Of a stretch of 64,000 bases of DNA, positions 28,051-35,473 are shown piece by piece; within the stretch, counting starts at the first letter, position 1, and each line of letters starts with the position of its first letter. This DNA comes from Corynebacterium freiburgense (lineage in GTDB: Bacteria; Actinomycetota; Actinomycetes; Mycobacteriales; Mycobacteriaceae): NCBI RefSeq assembly GCF_030408815.1, contig NZ_CP047355.1, forward strand, positions 186,001 through 250,000, written 5' to 3'. The notes under the pieces were generated by a model. The model ran no database searches and was not told where the DNA came from. It saw nothing but the letters and a program-made list of their open reading frames with translations. Made by a program: the position numbers and the translations under genes.

Positions 28051-28069
28051 AGAGGTGAGCCTACCCTAA
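28051..28069. promoter_or_regulatory. DtxR-like iron box upstream of sdhC
   Basis: AGAGGTGAGCCTACCCTAA matches the 19-bp DtxR consensus TTAGGTTAGCCTAACCTAA at 15 positions, counted by hand. SDH is rich in iron-sulfur clusters and haem, so iron control makes sense; in C. glutamicum iron control of sdhCAB is known through RipA. Direct DtxR binding is inference. Confidence 0.45.
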
Positions 28070-28097
28070 ACCCGGCCTGACCGGCGAAATTCTTTCG

Positions 28098-28113
28098 CGT
28101 GACGTGCGTCACA
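28098..28113. promoter_or_regulatory. GlxR (cAMP receptor) site upstream of sdhC
   Basis: CGTGACGTGCGTCACA fits TGTGA-N6-TCACA with one mismatch and is nearly palindromic. GlxR control of sdhCAB is known in C. glutamicum. The adenylate cyclase at 4617-6131 would supply the ligand. Confidence 0.65.
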
Positions 28114-28179
28114 CGAACGTTGGTCAGGTGGAAAGGCCAGCTCACAAGGTCGTAAGGTAAGTACGACACTGGAGGTGCC

Positions 28180-28935
28180 ATGACTGTTAAATATGATGAC
28201 CGTGACGCACTCGCGCACGGCAAAATTACAGAAAAGCCGCTACGTGAGCGGCCCAAGTTCCCGACATGGGCATTGAAGCTGACCATGGCCGTTACCGGCC
28301 TGATTTTCGGTGGCTTCGTATTGATTCACATGATCGGTAACCTAAAGATCTTCATGCCTATGCATGATGGTGTTCATCACATCGATGAGTACGGTGAATT
28401 CCTCCGTACTGTTGGCGAGCCACTCGTTCCACGCGAAGGCGTACTGTGGATTTTCCGTATTGTGTTGCTCGTTTCATTGATTCTCCACGTATACGGTGCG
28501 TTTGCCATTACCGGTAGAGCTCACCAATCCCGTGGTAAGTTCCGCCGCACTAACCTTATGGGCGGCCTTAACAGCTTTGCTACTCGGTCCATGCTTGTCA
28601 CTGGCCTTGTACTTTTGCTGTTTATCCTGTTCCACATTCTGGACTTAACTCTTGGTGTTGCGCCCGCAGCTCCAGCAGCTTTTGAGCATGGTGCGGTTTA
28701 CGCCAATATGGTTGCCAGCTTTAGCCGGTGGCCGGTAGCGATTTTCTATATTGTCGCTATGCTCGTCCTTTTCGTGCACCTTTCGCACGGCATCTGGGTT
28801 GCAGTAAGCGACCTTGGTATTACCGGTAAGCGTTGGCGGGCGATCCTGCTTTTCGTTTCGTACCTGGTTCCTGCCGCTGTGATGGTTGGCAATATCACTA
28901 TTCCCCTGTCCATCGCCCTTGGCTGGATTGGCTAG
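28180..28935 (+). CDS. sdhC: Succinate dehydrogenase membrane cytochrome b subunit
   Basis: 251 residues from ATG 28180 with GGAGGT at 28171-28176. About five membrane helices with conserved His residues (LIHMIGN, LHVYGAFA, FHILDL, VHLSHG) that bind the two b haems and menaquinone, matching the single-subunit type-B anchor of Gram-positive SDH. Anchors SdhAB to the inner face of the membrane and passes electrons to menaquinone. First gene of sdhCAB; 9 bp to sdhA. GlxR and DtxR-like sites lie upstream. Confidence 0.95.
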   Translation: MTVKYDDRDALAHGKITEKPLRERPKFPTWALKLTMAVTGLIFGGFVLIHMIGNLKIFMPMHDGVHHIDEYGEFLRTVGEPLVPREGVLWIFRIVLLVSLILHVYGAFAITGRAHQSRGKFRRTNLMGGLNSFATRSMLVTGLVLLLFILFHILDLTLGVAPAAPAAFEHGAVYANMVASFSRWPVAIFYIVAMLVLFVHLSHGIWVAVSDLGITGKRWRAILLFVSYLVPAAVMVGNITIPLSIALGWIG

Positions 28936-28944
28936 GAGACATCT

Positions 28945-30951
28945 ATGAGCACTCACTCTGAAGCAATTGTCCAGCCCGACTTTCAAGCTCCGGCTTCCTG
29001 TGTTGAAGGCGTGACTATTGGTCGCGTCCTGGACGATCATGCCCCTAAAGGCGTCCCCACAAAAGATGCGTGGGAATGGCAAAAAGACCACTACAATTTG
29101 GTTTCTCCGCTGAACCGTCGTAAGTTCCGCATTCTGGTTATCGGTACCGGTCTTTCTGGTGGTGGCGCAGCCGCAGCCCTCGGCGAACTTGGCTATGATG
29201 TCAAGGCGTTCACCTATCACGATGCGCCTCGTCGTGCGCACTCCATTGCCGCCCAGGGTGGCGTGAACTCCGCACGCGGCAAGAAGGTAGATAACGACGG
29301 CGCGTACCGCCATGTAAAAGACACCGTAAAGGGTGGCGACTATCGCTGCCGTGAGGTGGACTGCTGGCGTCTCGCCTACGAATCTGTTCGTGTTATCGAC
29401 CATATGAATGCTATTGGTGCGCCATTCGCCCGCGAATACGGTGGCACCCTTGCTACCCGTTCTTTCGGTGGTGTGCAGGTTTCCCGCACCTACTACACCC
29501 GTGGCCAAACAGGTCAACAGCTCCAGCTGTCCGCTGCGGCAGCCCTCCAGCGCCAGATTCATCTTGGTTCCGTTGAGATCTTTACCCACAATGAAATGGT
29601 TGATCTCATTGTGTCCGAGATTGATGGCAAGAAGGTTTGCCAAGGTGCGGTAATGCGCAACTTGATTACTGGTGAAATCAAGGCGCACACGGGACACGCC
29701 GTTATCCTTGCTACTGGTGGCTACGGCAATGTGTACTACATGTCCACGCTGGCAAAGAACTCCAATGCTTCCGCCATTATGCGTGCCTACGATCAGGGCG
29801 CTTATATGGCATCACCGTCGTTTATTCAGTTCCACCCAACCGGCCTACCTGTGAACTCGGAGTGGCAATCCAAGACCATTCTGATGTCCGAATCGCTGCG
29901 TAACGACGGCCGCATTTGGTCCCCGAAAGAGCCTAAGGACGACCGCGATCCCAATACCATCCCTGAGGATGAGCGTGATTACTTCCTGGAGCGCCGCTAT
30001 CCGGCCTTCGGTAACCTTGTGCCTCGCGACGTCGCGTCTCGCGCTATCTCCCAGCAGATCAATGCTGGTCTCGGCGTAGGCCCATTGCATAACTCCGCAT
30101 ACCTAGACTTCCGTGACTCCATTGAACGCCTAGGTAAAGACACCATTAAAGAGCGCTACTCCAACCTCTTCCAAATGTATGAAGAGGCCATTGGTGAAGA
30201 CCCCTACACCAGCCCAATGCGCATTGCTCCTACCTGTCACTTCACCATGGGTGGCTTGTGGACTGACTTTAATGAAATGACCTCCATTGACGGCCTTTTT
30301 GCCGCTGGTGAGGCATCTTGGACCTACCACGGTGCAAACCGTCTGGGTGCAAACTCCCTGCTCTCCGCCTCGGTTGATGGCTGGTTCACCTTGCCATTCT
30401 CTGTGCCGAACTACCTCGGCCCATTGCTTGGCTCCGAGCGTCTTCCAGAAGATGCACCTGCCGCAGTTGCCGCAGTTGAGCGTGCACAAGCCCGCATTAA
30501 TAAGCTAATGAGCATTAATGGCAACCACGGCCCAGAGTATTTCCACCGTCAACTCGGCGATATCCTGTACTTCTCCTGTGGCGTGGCCCGCAATGTCACC
30601 GATCTTGCATCTGGCATTGAAAAGATCCGTGAATTGCGTAAAGCCTTCTGGTCTGACCTTCGCATTACCGGTGATAAGGACGAAATGAACCAGGTCCTTG
30701 AATACGCCAACCGCGTTGCAGACTACATTGACCTCGGCGAACTCATGTGTGTCGACGCCCTCGACCGTGACGAGTCCTGTGGTGCTCACTTCCGTGATGA
30801 CCACCTTTCCGAAGAAGGCGAAGCCGAGCGCGACGATGAGAACTGGTGCTTCGTCTCCGCTTGGGAGCCAAACGGTGAAAACAAGTTCATCCGCCACGCA
30901 GAACCGCTCTACTTCGAAGCGATCCCGCTGCAGACAAGGAACTACAAGTAA
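28945..30951 (+). CDS. sdhA: Succinate dehydrogenase flavoprotein subunit
   Basis: 668 residues. Oxidises succinate to fumarate in the TCA cycle. FAD-binding VIGTGLSGGGAAAAL, the FAD-linking His in RRAHSIAAQGGVN, and substrate-site residues in FIQFHPTG and APTCHFTMGG. RBS TAGGAG upstream of ATG 28945. The stop TAA overlaps the ATG of sdhB by one base, implying translational coupling. Length and order match the C. glutamicum type-B enzyme. Confidence 0.97.
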   Translation: MSTHSEAIVQPDFQAPASCVEGVTIGRVLDDHAPKGVPTKDAWEWQKDHYNLVSPLNRRKFRILVIGTGLSGGGAAAALGELGYDVKAFTYHDAPRRAHSIAAQGGVNSARGKKVDNDGAYRHVKDTVKGGDYRCREVDCWRLAYESVRVIDHMNAIGAPFAREYGGTLATRSFGGVQVSRTYYTRGQTGQQLQLSAAAALQRQIHLGSVEIFTHNEMVDLIVSEIDGKKVCQGAVMRNLITGEIKAHTGHAVILATGGYGNVYYMSTLAKNSNASAIMRAYDQGAYMASPSFIQFHPTGLPVNSEWQSKTILMSESLRNDGRIWSPKEPKDDRDPNTIPEDERDYFLERRYPAFGNLVPRDVASRAISQQINAGLGVGPLHNSAYLDFRDSIERLGKDTIKERYSNLFQMYEEAIGEDPYTSPMRIAPTCHFTMGGLWTDFNEMTSIDGLFAAGEASWTYHGANRLGANSLLSASVDGWFTLPFSVPNYLGPLLGSERLPEDAPAAVAAVERAQARINKLMSINGNHGPEYFHRQLGDILYFSCGVARNVTDLASGIEKIRELRKAFWSDLRITGDKDEMNQVLEYANRVADYIDLGELMCVDALDRDESCGAHFRDDHLSEEGEAERDDENWCFVSAWEPNGENKFIRHAEPLYFEAIPLQTRNYK

Positions 30952-31700
30952 TGAAACTGCATCTTGAGATCTGGCGTCAGGCCGGACCGACCACCGAGGG
31001 ACACTTCGAGAGCATCGACGTGGATGATGCTGTCGCACAGATGTCGATCCTCGAACTCCTTGACCACGTCAACGAGGGCCTCATCGAATCCGGCAAAGAA
31101 CCTTTCGCATTCGCCTCCGACTGCCGTGAAGGCATTTGTGGCACCTGTGGTTTGAATGTAAACGGCCGCCCACACGGCCCAGAACAAAACAAGCCATCCT
31201 GCCAACAGCGACTGGTGAACTACAACGATGGTGACACCCTAAAGATCGAGCCAATGCGCTCCGCTGCATATCCTGTTATCAAGGACATGATCGTTGATCG
31301 GTCTGCCCTTGACCGTGTTATGCAACAGGGTGGGTATGTCTCCATTAACGCTGGTACCGCACCAGACGCTGACACCCTACATATGAACCACCAGACTGCT
31401 GAACTGGCCCTCGACCATGCAGCTTGCATTGGCTGTGGTGCGTGTGTAGCAGCTTGCCCGAATGGCGCAGCTCACCTCTTTACCGGCGCAAAGCTTGTTC
31501 ACCTCTCCCTTATGCCACTAGGCAAGGAAGAACGTGGCAAGCGTGCTCGCAAGATGGTTGATGAAGTGGAAACAAACTTCGGACCATGCTCACTCTTCGG
31601 TGAATGTGCTGATGTTTGCCCAGCTGGTATCCCCCTAACTGCGGTTGCCGCAATTAACAAGGAGCGGGCCCGTGCGGCTTTCTCCGCGAAGGACCACTAA
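30951..31700 (+). CDS. sdhB: Succinate dehydrogenase iron-sulfur subunit
   Basis: 249 residues. Three clusters are visible: [2Fe-2S] CREGICGTCG with a downstream Cys, then CIGCGACVAACPNG and CADVCPAGIP for the 4Fe and 3Fe clusters. Passes electrons from the SdhA flavin to the SdhC haems. Coupled to sdhA by a TAATG junction. Confidence 0.97.
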   Translation: MKLHLEIWRQAGPTTEGHFESIDVDDAVAQMSILELLDHVNEGLIESGKEPFAFASDCREGICGTCGLNVNGRPHGPEQNKPSCQQRLVNYNDGDTLKIEPMRSAAYPVIKDMIVDRSALDRVMQQGGYVSINAGTAPDADTLHMNHQTAELALDHAACIGCGACVAACPNGAAHLFTGAKLVHLSLMPLGKEERGKRARKMVDEVETNFGPCSLFGECADVCPAGIPLTAVAAINKERARAAFSAKDH

Positions 31701-31743
31701 GCTGTAGCTAACGCTACGGTTTTATACGAAAGGCACGATCAGC

Positions 31744-32097
31744 ATGTCTGACGCACACGCACTGCCCGCACGCGAAGATCAGACCTTCCGCGTGTTTGAA
31801 GGCGAGCCTCACTATATCGATGGCTATGTACCATCCAGCTTGGATTCCCAGCACTCCTCGCTGCTGCGCAGCTCCACCTGGATTGGAATGGGCATTGTAC
31901 TTGCAGCAGTTGCTGGTATCGGTACGCTCATCTTTGGTCTGGCAACCCAATCCGTTGGGACCCAGGAGAATGCAAGCTTCTTTACAATTCTTGGCACTGT
32001 AATGACCATTGTATTCTTGGTGATCGGATTTGGTCTTATCCATTATGGTCGCCGCCACTACCGCGCCTACGTAGCCGCAACTGGTCGCAAGCACTAA
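31744..32097 (+). CDS. Small membrane protein following sdhB
   Basis: 117 residues with two strong membrane helices (about 45-68 and 80-102) and a soluble N-terminus (FRVFEGEPHYIDGYVPSS). A short gene of this kind follows sdhB in other corynebacteria too (C. glutamicum cg0448, from memory), so it probably belongs to the sdh operon. 43 bp after sdhB with a weak AAAGG site. Role unknown; possibly an SDH assembly or stability factor, which is inference. Confidence 0.85.
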   Translation: MSDAHALPAREDQTFRVFEGEPHYIDGYVPSSLDSQHSSLLRSSTWIGMGIVLAAVAGIGTLIFGLATQSVGTQENASFFTILGTVMTIVFLVIGFGLIHYGRRHYRAYVAATGRKH

Positions 32098-32104
32098 ACC
32101 GGGA

Positions 32105-32146
32105 ACACTCGTTGCACATACACTGAAAAGTAATGGCAACGAGTGT
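32105..32146. terminator. First hairpin after the sdh operon
   Basis: An 11-bp perfect stem ACACTCGTTGC / GCAACGAGTGT with a 20-nt loop, 8 bp after the stop. No T-run, so it may protect the mRNA end rather than terminate. Confidence 0.6.
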
Positions 32147-32195
32147 GCCGTAACGGTCAGACTCCACATCATTGTCGGAGTCCGGCACCTCCACT

Positions 32196-32236
32196 AAGCC
32201 GCCGTCTCATGTGTCATGGGGCGGCGGTTTTGTTTC
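32196..32236 (+). terminator. Rho-independent terminator of the sdh operon
   Basis: Stem AAGCCGCC / GGCGGTTT (one G.U) followed by TTTGTTTCT. It comes after the first hairpin and is the more typical terminator. Confidence 0.75.
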
Positions 32237-32332
32237 TAAAAGTTTTTGGTCATTTATTTTTCAGGGTTCCAAAATTGCCTTCCCTAATGTGCGGGGTGAG
32301 TGTAGGTTTTGGCAAATGGTGTGGTGGGCGCG

Positions 32333-32496
32333 GCGTCGAAAAGCAATAAATGGTGCGTAATTAGTTACCTGGGGGTTGTTGTTAAATACACCATCTTGTG
32401 TGCAATTGGTGTAAAAGCGTCACCGAACACCCCCTGGAGCTAAGGTTTTGTCGCCAAATACACCAATTGGGCACAACATGGTGTAAAAAACGACGT
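32333..32496. repeat. Second dispersed hairpin family, copy 1
   Basis: Aligns along its length with 50661-50825. Order: GCGTCGAAAAGCAAT, GTTACCTGGGGG (32364-32375), a decayed hairpin alpha (about 32376-32422, inner stem ACACCA/TGGTGT) and an intact hairpin beta (32450-32494, outer GTCG/CGAC, inner TACACCA/TGGTGTA). The right arm of alpha and the left arm of beta also pair perfectly over 11 bp (CAATTGGTGTA/TACACCAATTG), so two exclusive folds are possible. It lies between the sdh operon and the DUF445 gene. No ORF. Confidence 0.75.
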
Positions 32497-32609
32497 TTGT
32501 TATTTTAGTATCAATATATTGGGCTGGTTGGTGCCGCTATCTCGCTCACACTTGCCGCCTCCGCGCAGCCTTACCGCCAAGGTTGGGGATGTGGGTACAT
32601 AATGGGTAC

Positions 32610-33896
32610 ATGACTGAACCTTTGGCGGTCCCCGGACCTAGCCCTGAAGTGGAGGCGGAGCGACGTCGCTCGTTAAAGCGCTATAAAGCCCTGGCCACGG
32701 GGTTGTTGTTTTTTGCTGCGTTGGTGTACTTGGGGTGTCGTTGGCTGGAACTGCATAACGATGCCGTGTGGATCGGCTATGTTCGTGCTGCTGCGGAGGC
32801 TGGCATGGTGGGCGGCCTCGCGGACTGGTTTGCCGTGACGGCATTATTCCGCCATCCGTTGGGGATTCCAATTCCACACACGGCGATCGTAAAGAATAAG
32901 AAGGACCAGATTGGGGAATCGCTGGGCGGCTTTGTAGGCGAGAATTTCCTTAATGCCGAGCTTATTACTCAGAAAGTCCGTGCGGCAGGAATACCGCAAC
33001 GTTTGGGGGAGTGGCTGATCGAGCCGGAGAATGCGGAGCGCTTGTCCTCCGAGGCGGGGAAGTTGACGGCGAATATCGTTCGTGCCTTAGATCCAAAGGA
33101 TGCAGAGGCTGTGATTAATAGCGCATTGATTCAAAAGCTTGCGGAGCCAGATTGGGCACCACCTGCGGGGCGGCTGTTGGACCAATTGATTGCCGAAGGC
33201 AAAACGGAACCAATGGTTGATGAGGTCGTTCGCTGGATGCATAAAAAAGCGGTCGGCTCCGAGGAGTTTATTGTTCGAGTATTAGATGAACGTCGTCCGG
33301 CGTGGGCGCCAAAGATTTTGCAGGATGTGGTTGGGGATAAGGTATATCGCGAGTTGACGCAGTGGACGGCGGCGGTTGCTCAGAATAAGAATCATGAGGC
33401 CCGGAATGCCATACGCAGATTTATTTCGCAATTAGCACATGATCTCCAATTCGATCCTGTAATGCAGCAACGGGTTGAAGGTTGGAAACAGGAGGTAATG
33501 GGGTCTACACCGGTGCAAAATGCGGCGGCGGTGATATGGGCGTCGGCAAGCAATTCATTGGTAGAGGCGGCCGAGGATCCGGATTCGGTATTGCGGCGGA
33601 AAATCGTACAGCTTGCGCACACCTGGGGCACCAACCTCACTGACGACGCCGCGCTACGTGAAAGCCTCGACCGCAGGGTTACGGGAGCAGCAGCATTCCT
33701 CGCTGACAACTACGCCGATGAAATCACCTCAATAATTTCGGAGACCGTGCAACGCTGGGACGCCAATGAAGCCGGAGAAAAAATTGAACTCATGGTCGGC
33801 AAAGACCTGCAATATATCCGACTCAACGGTACTGTTGTTGGAGCGCTTGCCGGACTGGTAATCTACGCGGTCAGCCACGCGCTATTCGGAGTTTAG
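32610..33896 (+). CDS. DUF445 membrane-associated protein
   Basis: 428 residues from ATG 32610; the frame opens at 32583 but the extra nine residues are not convincing. Two membrane segments at the N-terminus (about 28-48, 60-82, with GLADWFAVTALFRHPLG, a DUF445 signature) and one at the C-terminus (about 405-425) surround a long helical domain. Function of the family is not established; a membrane-remodelling or envelope role is often guessed. No strong ribosome-binding site. A DUF2516 gene follows 12 bp later. Confidence 0.85.
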   Translation: MTEPLAVPGPSPEVEAERRRSLKRYKALATGLLFFAALVYLGCRWLELHNDAVWIGYVRAAAEAGMVGGLADWFAVTALFRHPLGIPIPHTAIVKNKKDQIGESLGGFVGENFLNAELITQKVRAAGIPQRLGEWLIEPENAERLSSEAGKLTANIVRALDPKDAEAVINSALIQKLAEPDWAPPAGRLLDQLIAEGKTEPMVDEVVRWMHKKAVGSEEFIVRVLDERRPAWAPKILQDVVGDKVYRELTQWTAAVAQNKNHEARNAIRRFISQLAHDLQFDPVMQQRVEGWKQEVMGSTPVQNAAAVIWASASNSLVEAAEDPDSVLRRKIVQLAHTWGTNLTDDAALRESLDRRVTGAAAFLADNYADEITSIISETVQRWDANEAGEKIELMVGKDLQYIRLNGTVVGALAGLVIYAVSHALFGV

Positions 33897-33908
33897 AAAG
33901 GACATAAG

Positions 33909-34211
33909 GTGTCACTGGCGCTTATTACCCTTGTTTTAAGCTGGATCATTCAAATGATCTACTGGGCGATCGCCCTGGCAGGCCTCTTCGGCGCAATCAC
34001 GGCACTTACCACACGTGAAGACGCCTACACAGCAGGCGACCGCTACCCGAAATTCGCGTGGGTCGGCATGCTTATTGGATCATCTGCCGCCGTAGTTACC
34101 GGAATTGGCGGAATGCCATTCCTGAGCTGGATAGGCATTGTACTTATCGGTGTGTACTGGTTTGACGTACGCCCTCAAATCAAAGACATCCTTAGCGGCA
34201 ACTACTGGTAA
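33909..34211 (+). CDS. DUF2516 small membrane protein
   Basis: 100 residues from GTG 33909, behind GAAAGGACATAAG. Three hydrophobic segments and the end VYWFDVRPQIKDILSGNYW, typical of DUF2516, an actinobacterial family of unknown function. Likely co-transcribed with the DUF445 gene. Confidence 0.85.
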   Translation: MSLALITLVLSWIIQMIYWAIALAGLFGAITALTTREDAYTAGDRYPKFAWVGMLIGSSAAVVTGIGGMPFLSWIGIVLIGVYWFDVRPQIKDILSGNYW

Positions 34212-34336
34212 TCCTCAGCGGCTGTCTCTCGAGCTGCTAAATCCATCCAGCGGCCCGTATGGTTCGCATGTTCGGCGCATCCCCGAACCGGGGTTAATGG
34301 GCAATAATTTTGCAGCCTGAATGATAACCTGGGCAT

Positions 34337-35230
34337 ATGACGAGGGGGATTGATCAATTATCTCAACAACTAATCACCACAAAAGAACTCGACCCAACTG
34401 AACGTCGAAGGATCTACCGAGAAGCAGAAAAAGGCAAATACATGCCCGTGATCGCTGGAGTGTTTATCGATCGAGAGCTCTTTGAACACCTAGCACCATG
34501 GGAGCAATATCGCGTTCGGTCTTTGTCTGCGGGTGCCAGCGGTGTTCGAATCTTAGCGGGTTCATCCGCGGCGTCTGCATGGAACTTATGGTCGATGGCG
34601 AAGGGGTCGGATCCAATAGAATATTATCTAGATCAGTGCCAAAAAGATTTGCAAAATATTGGGATTCGGCTACCTGGGCGAATCTCGACAGACCGTTGGT
34701 CACAGGGAAAAATCGCGAAAGCAACCACTATTCCTTTAACCGCACTGGATCTTTTACGCAATCAAAACTTCGAATCATGTTTTATGGCTGTTTGTTGTGC
34801 GCTTCACTACGATCTTTGCTCGATGGAAGAATTTGCTGAGATTGCTCAAGACTCTCCAGAGTTTCAACGGATCCTTCGGCTAGTTGATGAGTCAGTAGAA
34901 TCTGCAGCAGAGGCATATTTTCTTGCGCAAATTCGCAAAGATGATGACATTAAAGTAATTCCTCAGGTCACGGTAGTTGATGGCCAGGGGAAAACTCGGC
35001 GACCAGATTTTCAGATTCGTAACACCAATATCCTCATCGAAATCTCGGGGGTTGGAAAATTTGGCGACACAGAAGATGAACAACAGTTCAGGATTGCTGA
35101 GGCGGCAGAACGGCTAGATGCTTTGGTGGCAGCTGGCTACATTGTTTGGGGATTTTCGGCCAAACAAGTATTCTCGGGTTCTGCGTATCGGCGATTAAGG
35201 CAGAAATTGGCCGCGCCCAGAAAGTTATAA
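34337..35230 (+). CDS. AbiEi-like wHTH plus DUF559/Vsr-like nuclease fold protein
   Basis: 297 residues. The N-terminal part (about 20-90: KGKYMPVIAGVFIDRE...APWEQYR, then AGSSAASAWNL) resembles the winged-helix start of AbiEi-type and DUF559 proteins. The C-terminal part (about 205-290) has RRPDFQIRNTNILIEISG and AAERLDALVAAGYIVWGF, the layout of the Vsr/PD-(D/E)xK fold. The usual catalytic ExD/ExK is ExS here (EIS), so activity is uncertain. This type is common as singletons in actinobacteria and often grouped with abortive-infection or restriction genes, but no partner gene is adjacent. A remnant hairpin element follows its stop after 8 bp. Confidence 0.6.
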   Translation: MTRGIDQLSQQLITTKELDPTERRRIYREAEKGKYMPVIAGVFIDRELFEHLAPWEQYRVRSLSAGASGVRILAGSSAASAWNLWSMAKGSDPIEYYLDQCQKDLQNIGIRLPGRISTDRWSQGKIAKATTIPLTALDLLRNQNFESCFMAVCCALHYDLCSMEEFAEIAQDSPEFQRILRLVDESVESAAEAYFLAQIRKDDDIKVIPQVTVVDGQGKTRRPDFQIRNTNILIEISGVGKFGDTEDEQQFRIAEAAERLDALVAAGYIVWGFSAKQVFSGSAYRRLRQKLAAPRKL

Positions 35231-35238
35231 ATAAGTAA

Positions 35239-35296
35239 GGTCGCATATTCCATAAAATCGGGCGAAAAATCGGGCGAAAAAATGGAATCTGTGACA
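35239..35296 (+). repeat. Single-hairpin remnant of the multi-hairpin element
   Basis: One hairpin, GTCGCATATTCCAT / ATGGAATCTGTGAC, in the sense orientation of copy C. The loop holds a tandem duplication of AAATCGGGCGAA. C/A-rich sequence continues to about 35420, as in the right arm of copy C. It starts 8 bp after a plus-strand stop codon, so it is also in 3'-UTR position. Confidence 0.8.
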
Positions 35297-35422
35297 TTGT
35301 TCCAAAGCGTGGGAAAATGCTTCCAAAAGTATGAGACCATCCCAAACCCCGCCTCAAACCACCCCAAAACTCCACCCAAGCCTCAGGCGAAACCCGCCCC
35401 AAACCCCCACCCCAAATCCAAA

Positions 35423-35452
35423 AGTGCGCTAGATCACAAAATCTAGCGCACT
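35423..35452. terminator. Bidirectional terminator beside fas
   Basis: AGTGCGCTAGA / TCTAGCGCACT, an 11-bp perfect stem with an 8-nt loop and flanking A/T-rich ends (CCAAA before, CTTGGTTTT after). It serves the convergent pair of the nuclease-like gene (+) and FAS (-). Confidence 0.8.
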
Positions 35453-35473
35453 CTTGGTTTTACACTCTTGGTT

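Noticed and set aside
28645..29697. 350-codon minus-strand ORF across sdhC/sdhA
   Set aside because: Lies fully antisense to clear sdh genes and shows no domain; it is a by-product of the high-GC third positions.
34275..34300. CCCCGAACCGGGG as a terminator of the DUF516-like tail of DUF2516
   Set aside because: The stem is only 4-5 bp with a tiny loop and no T-run.
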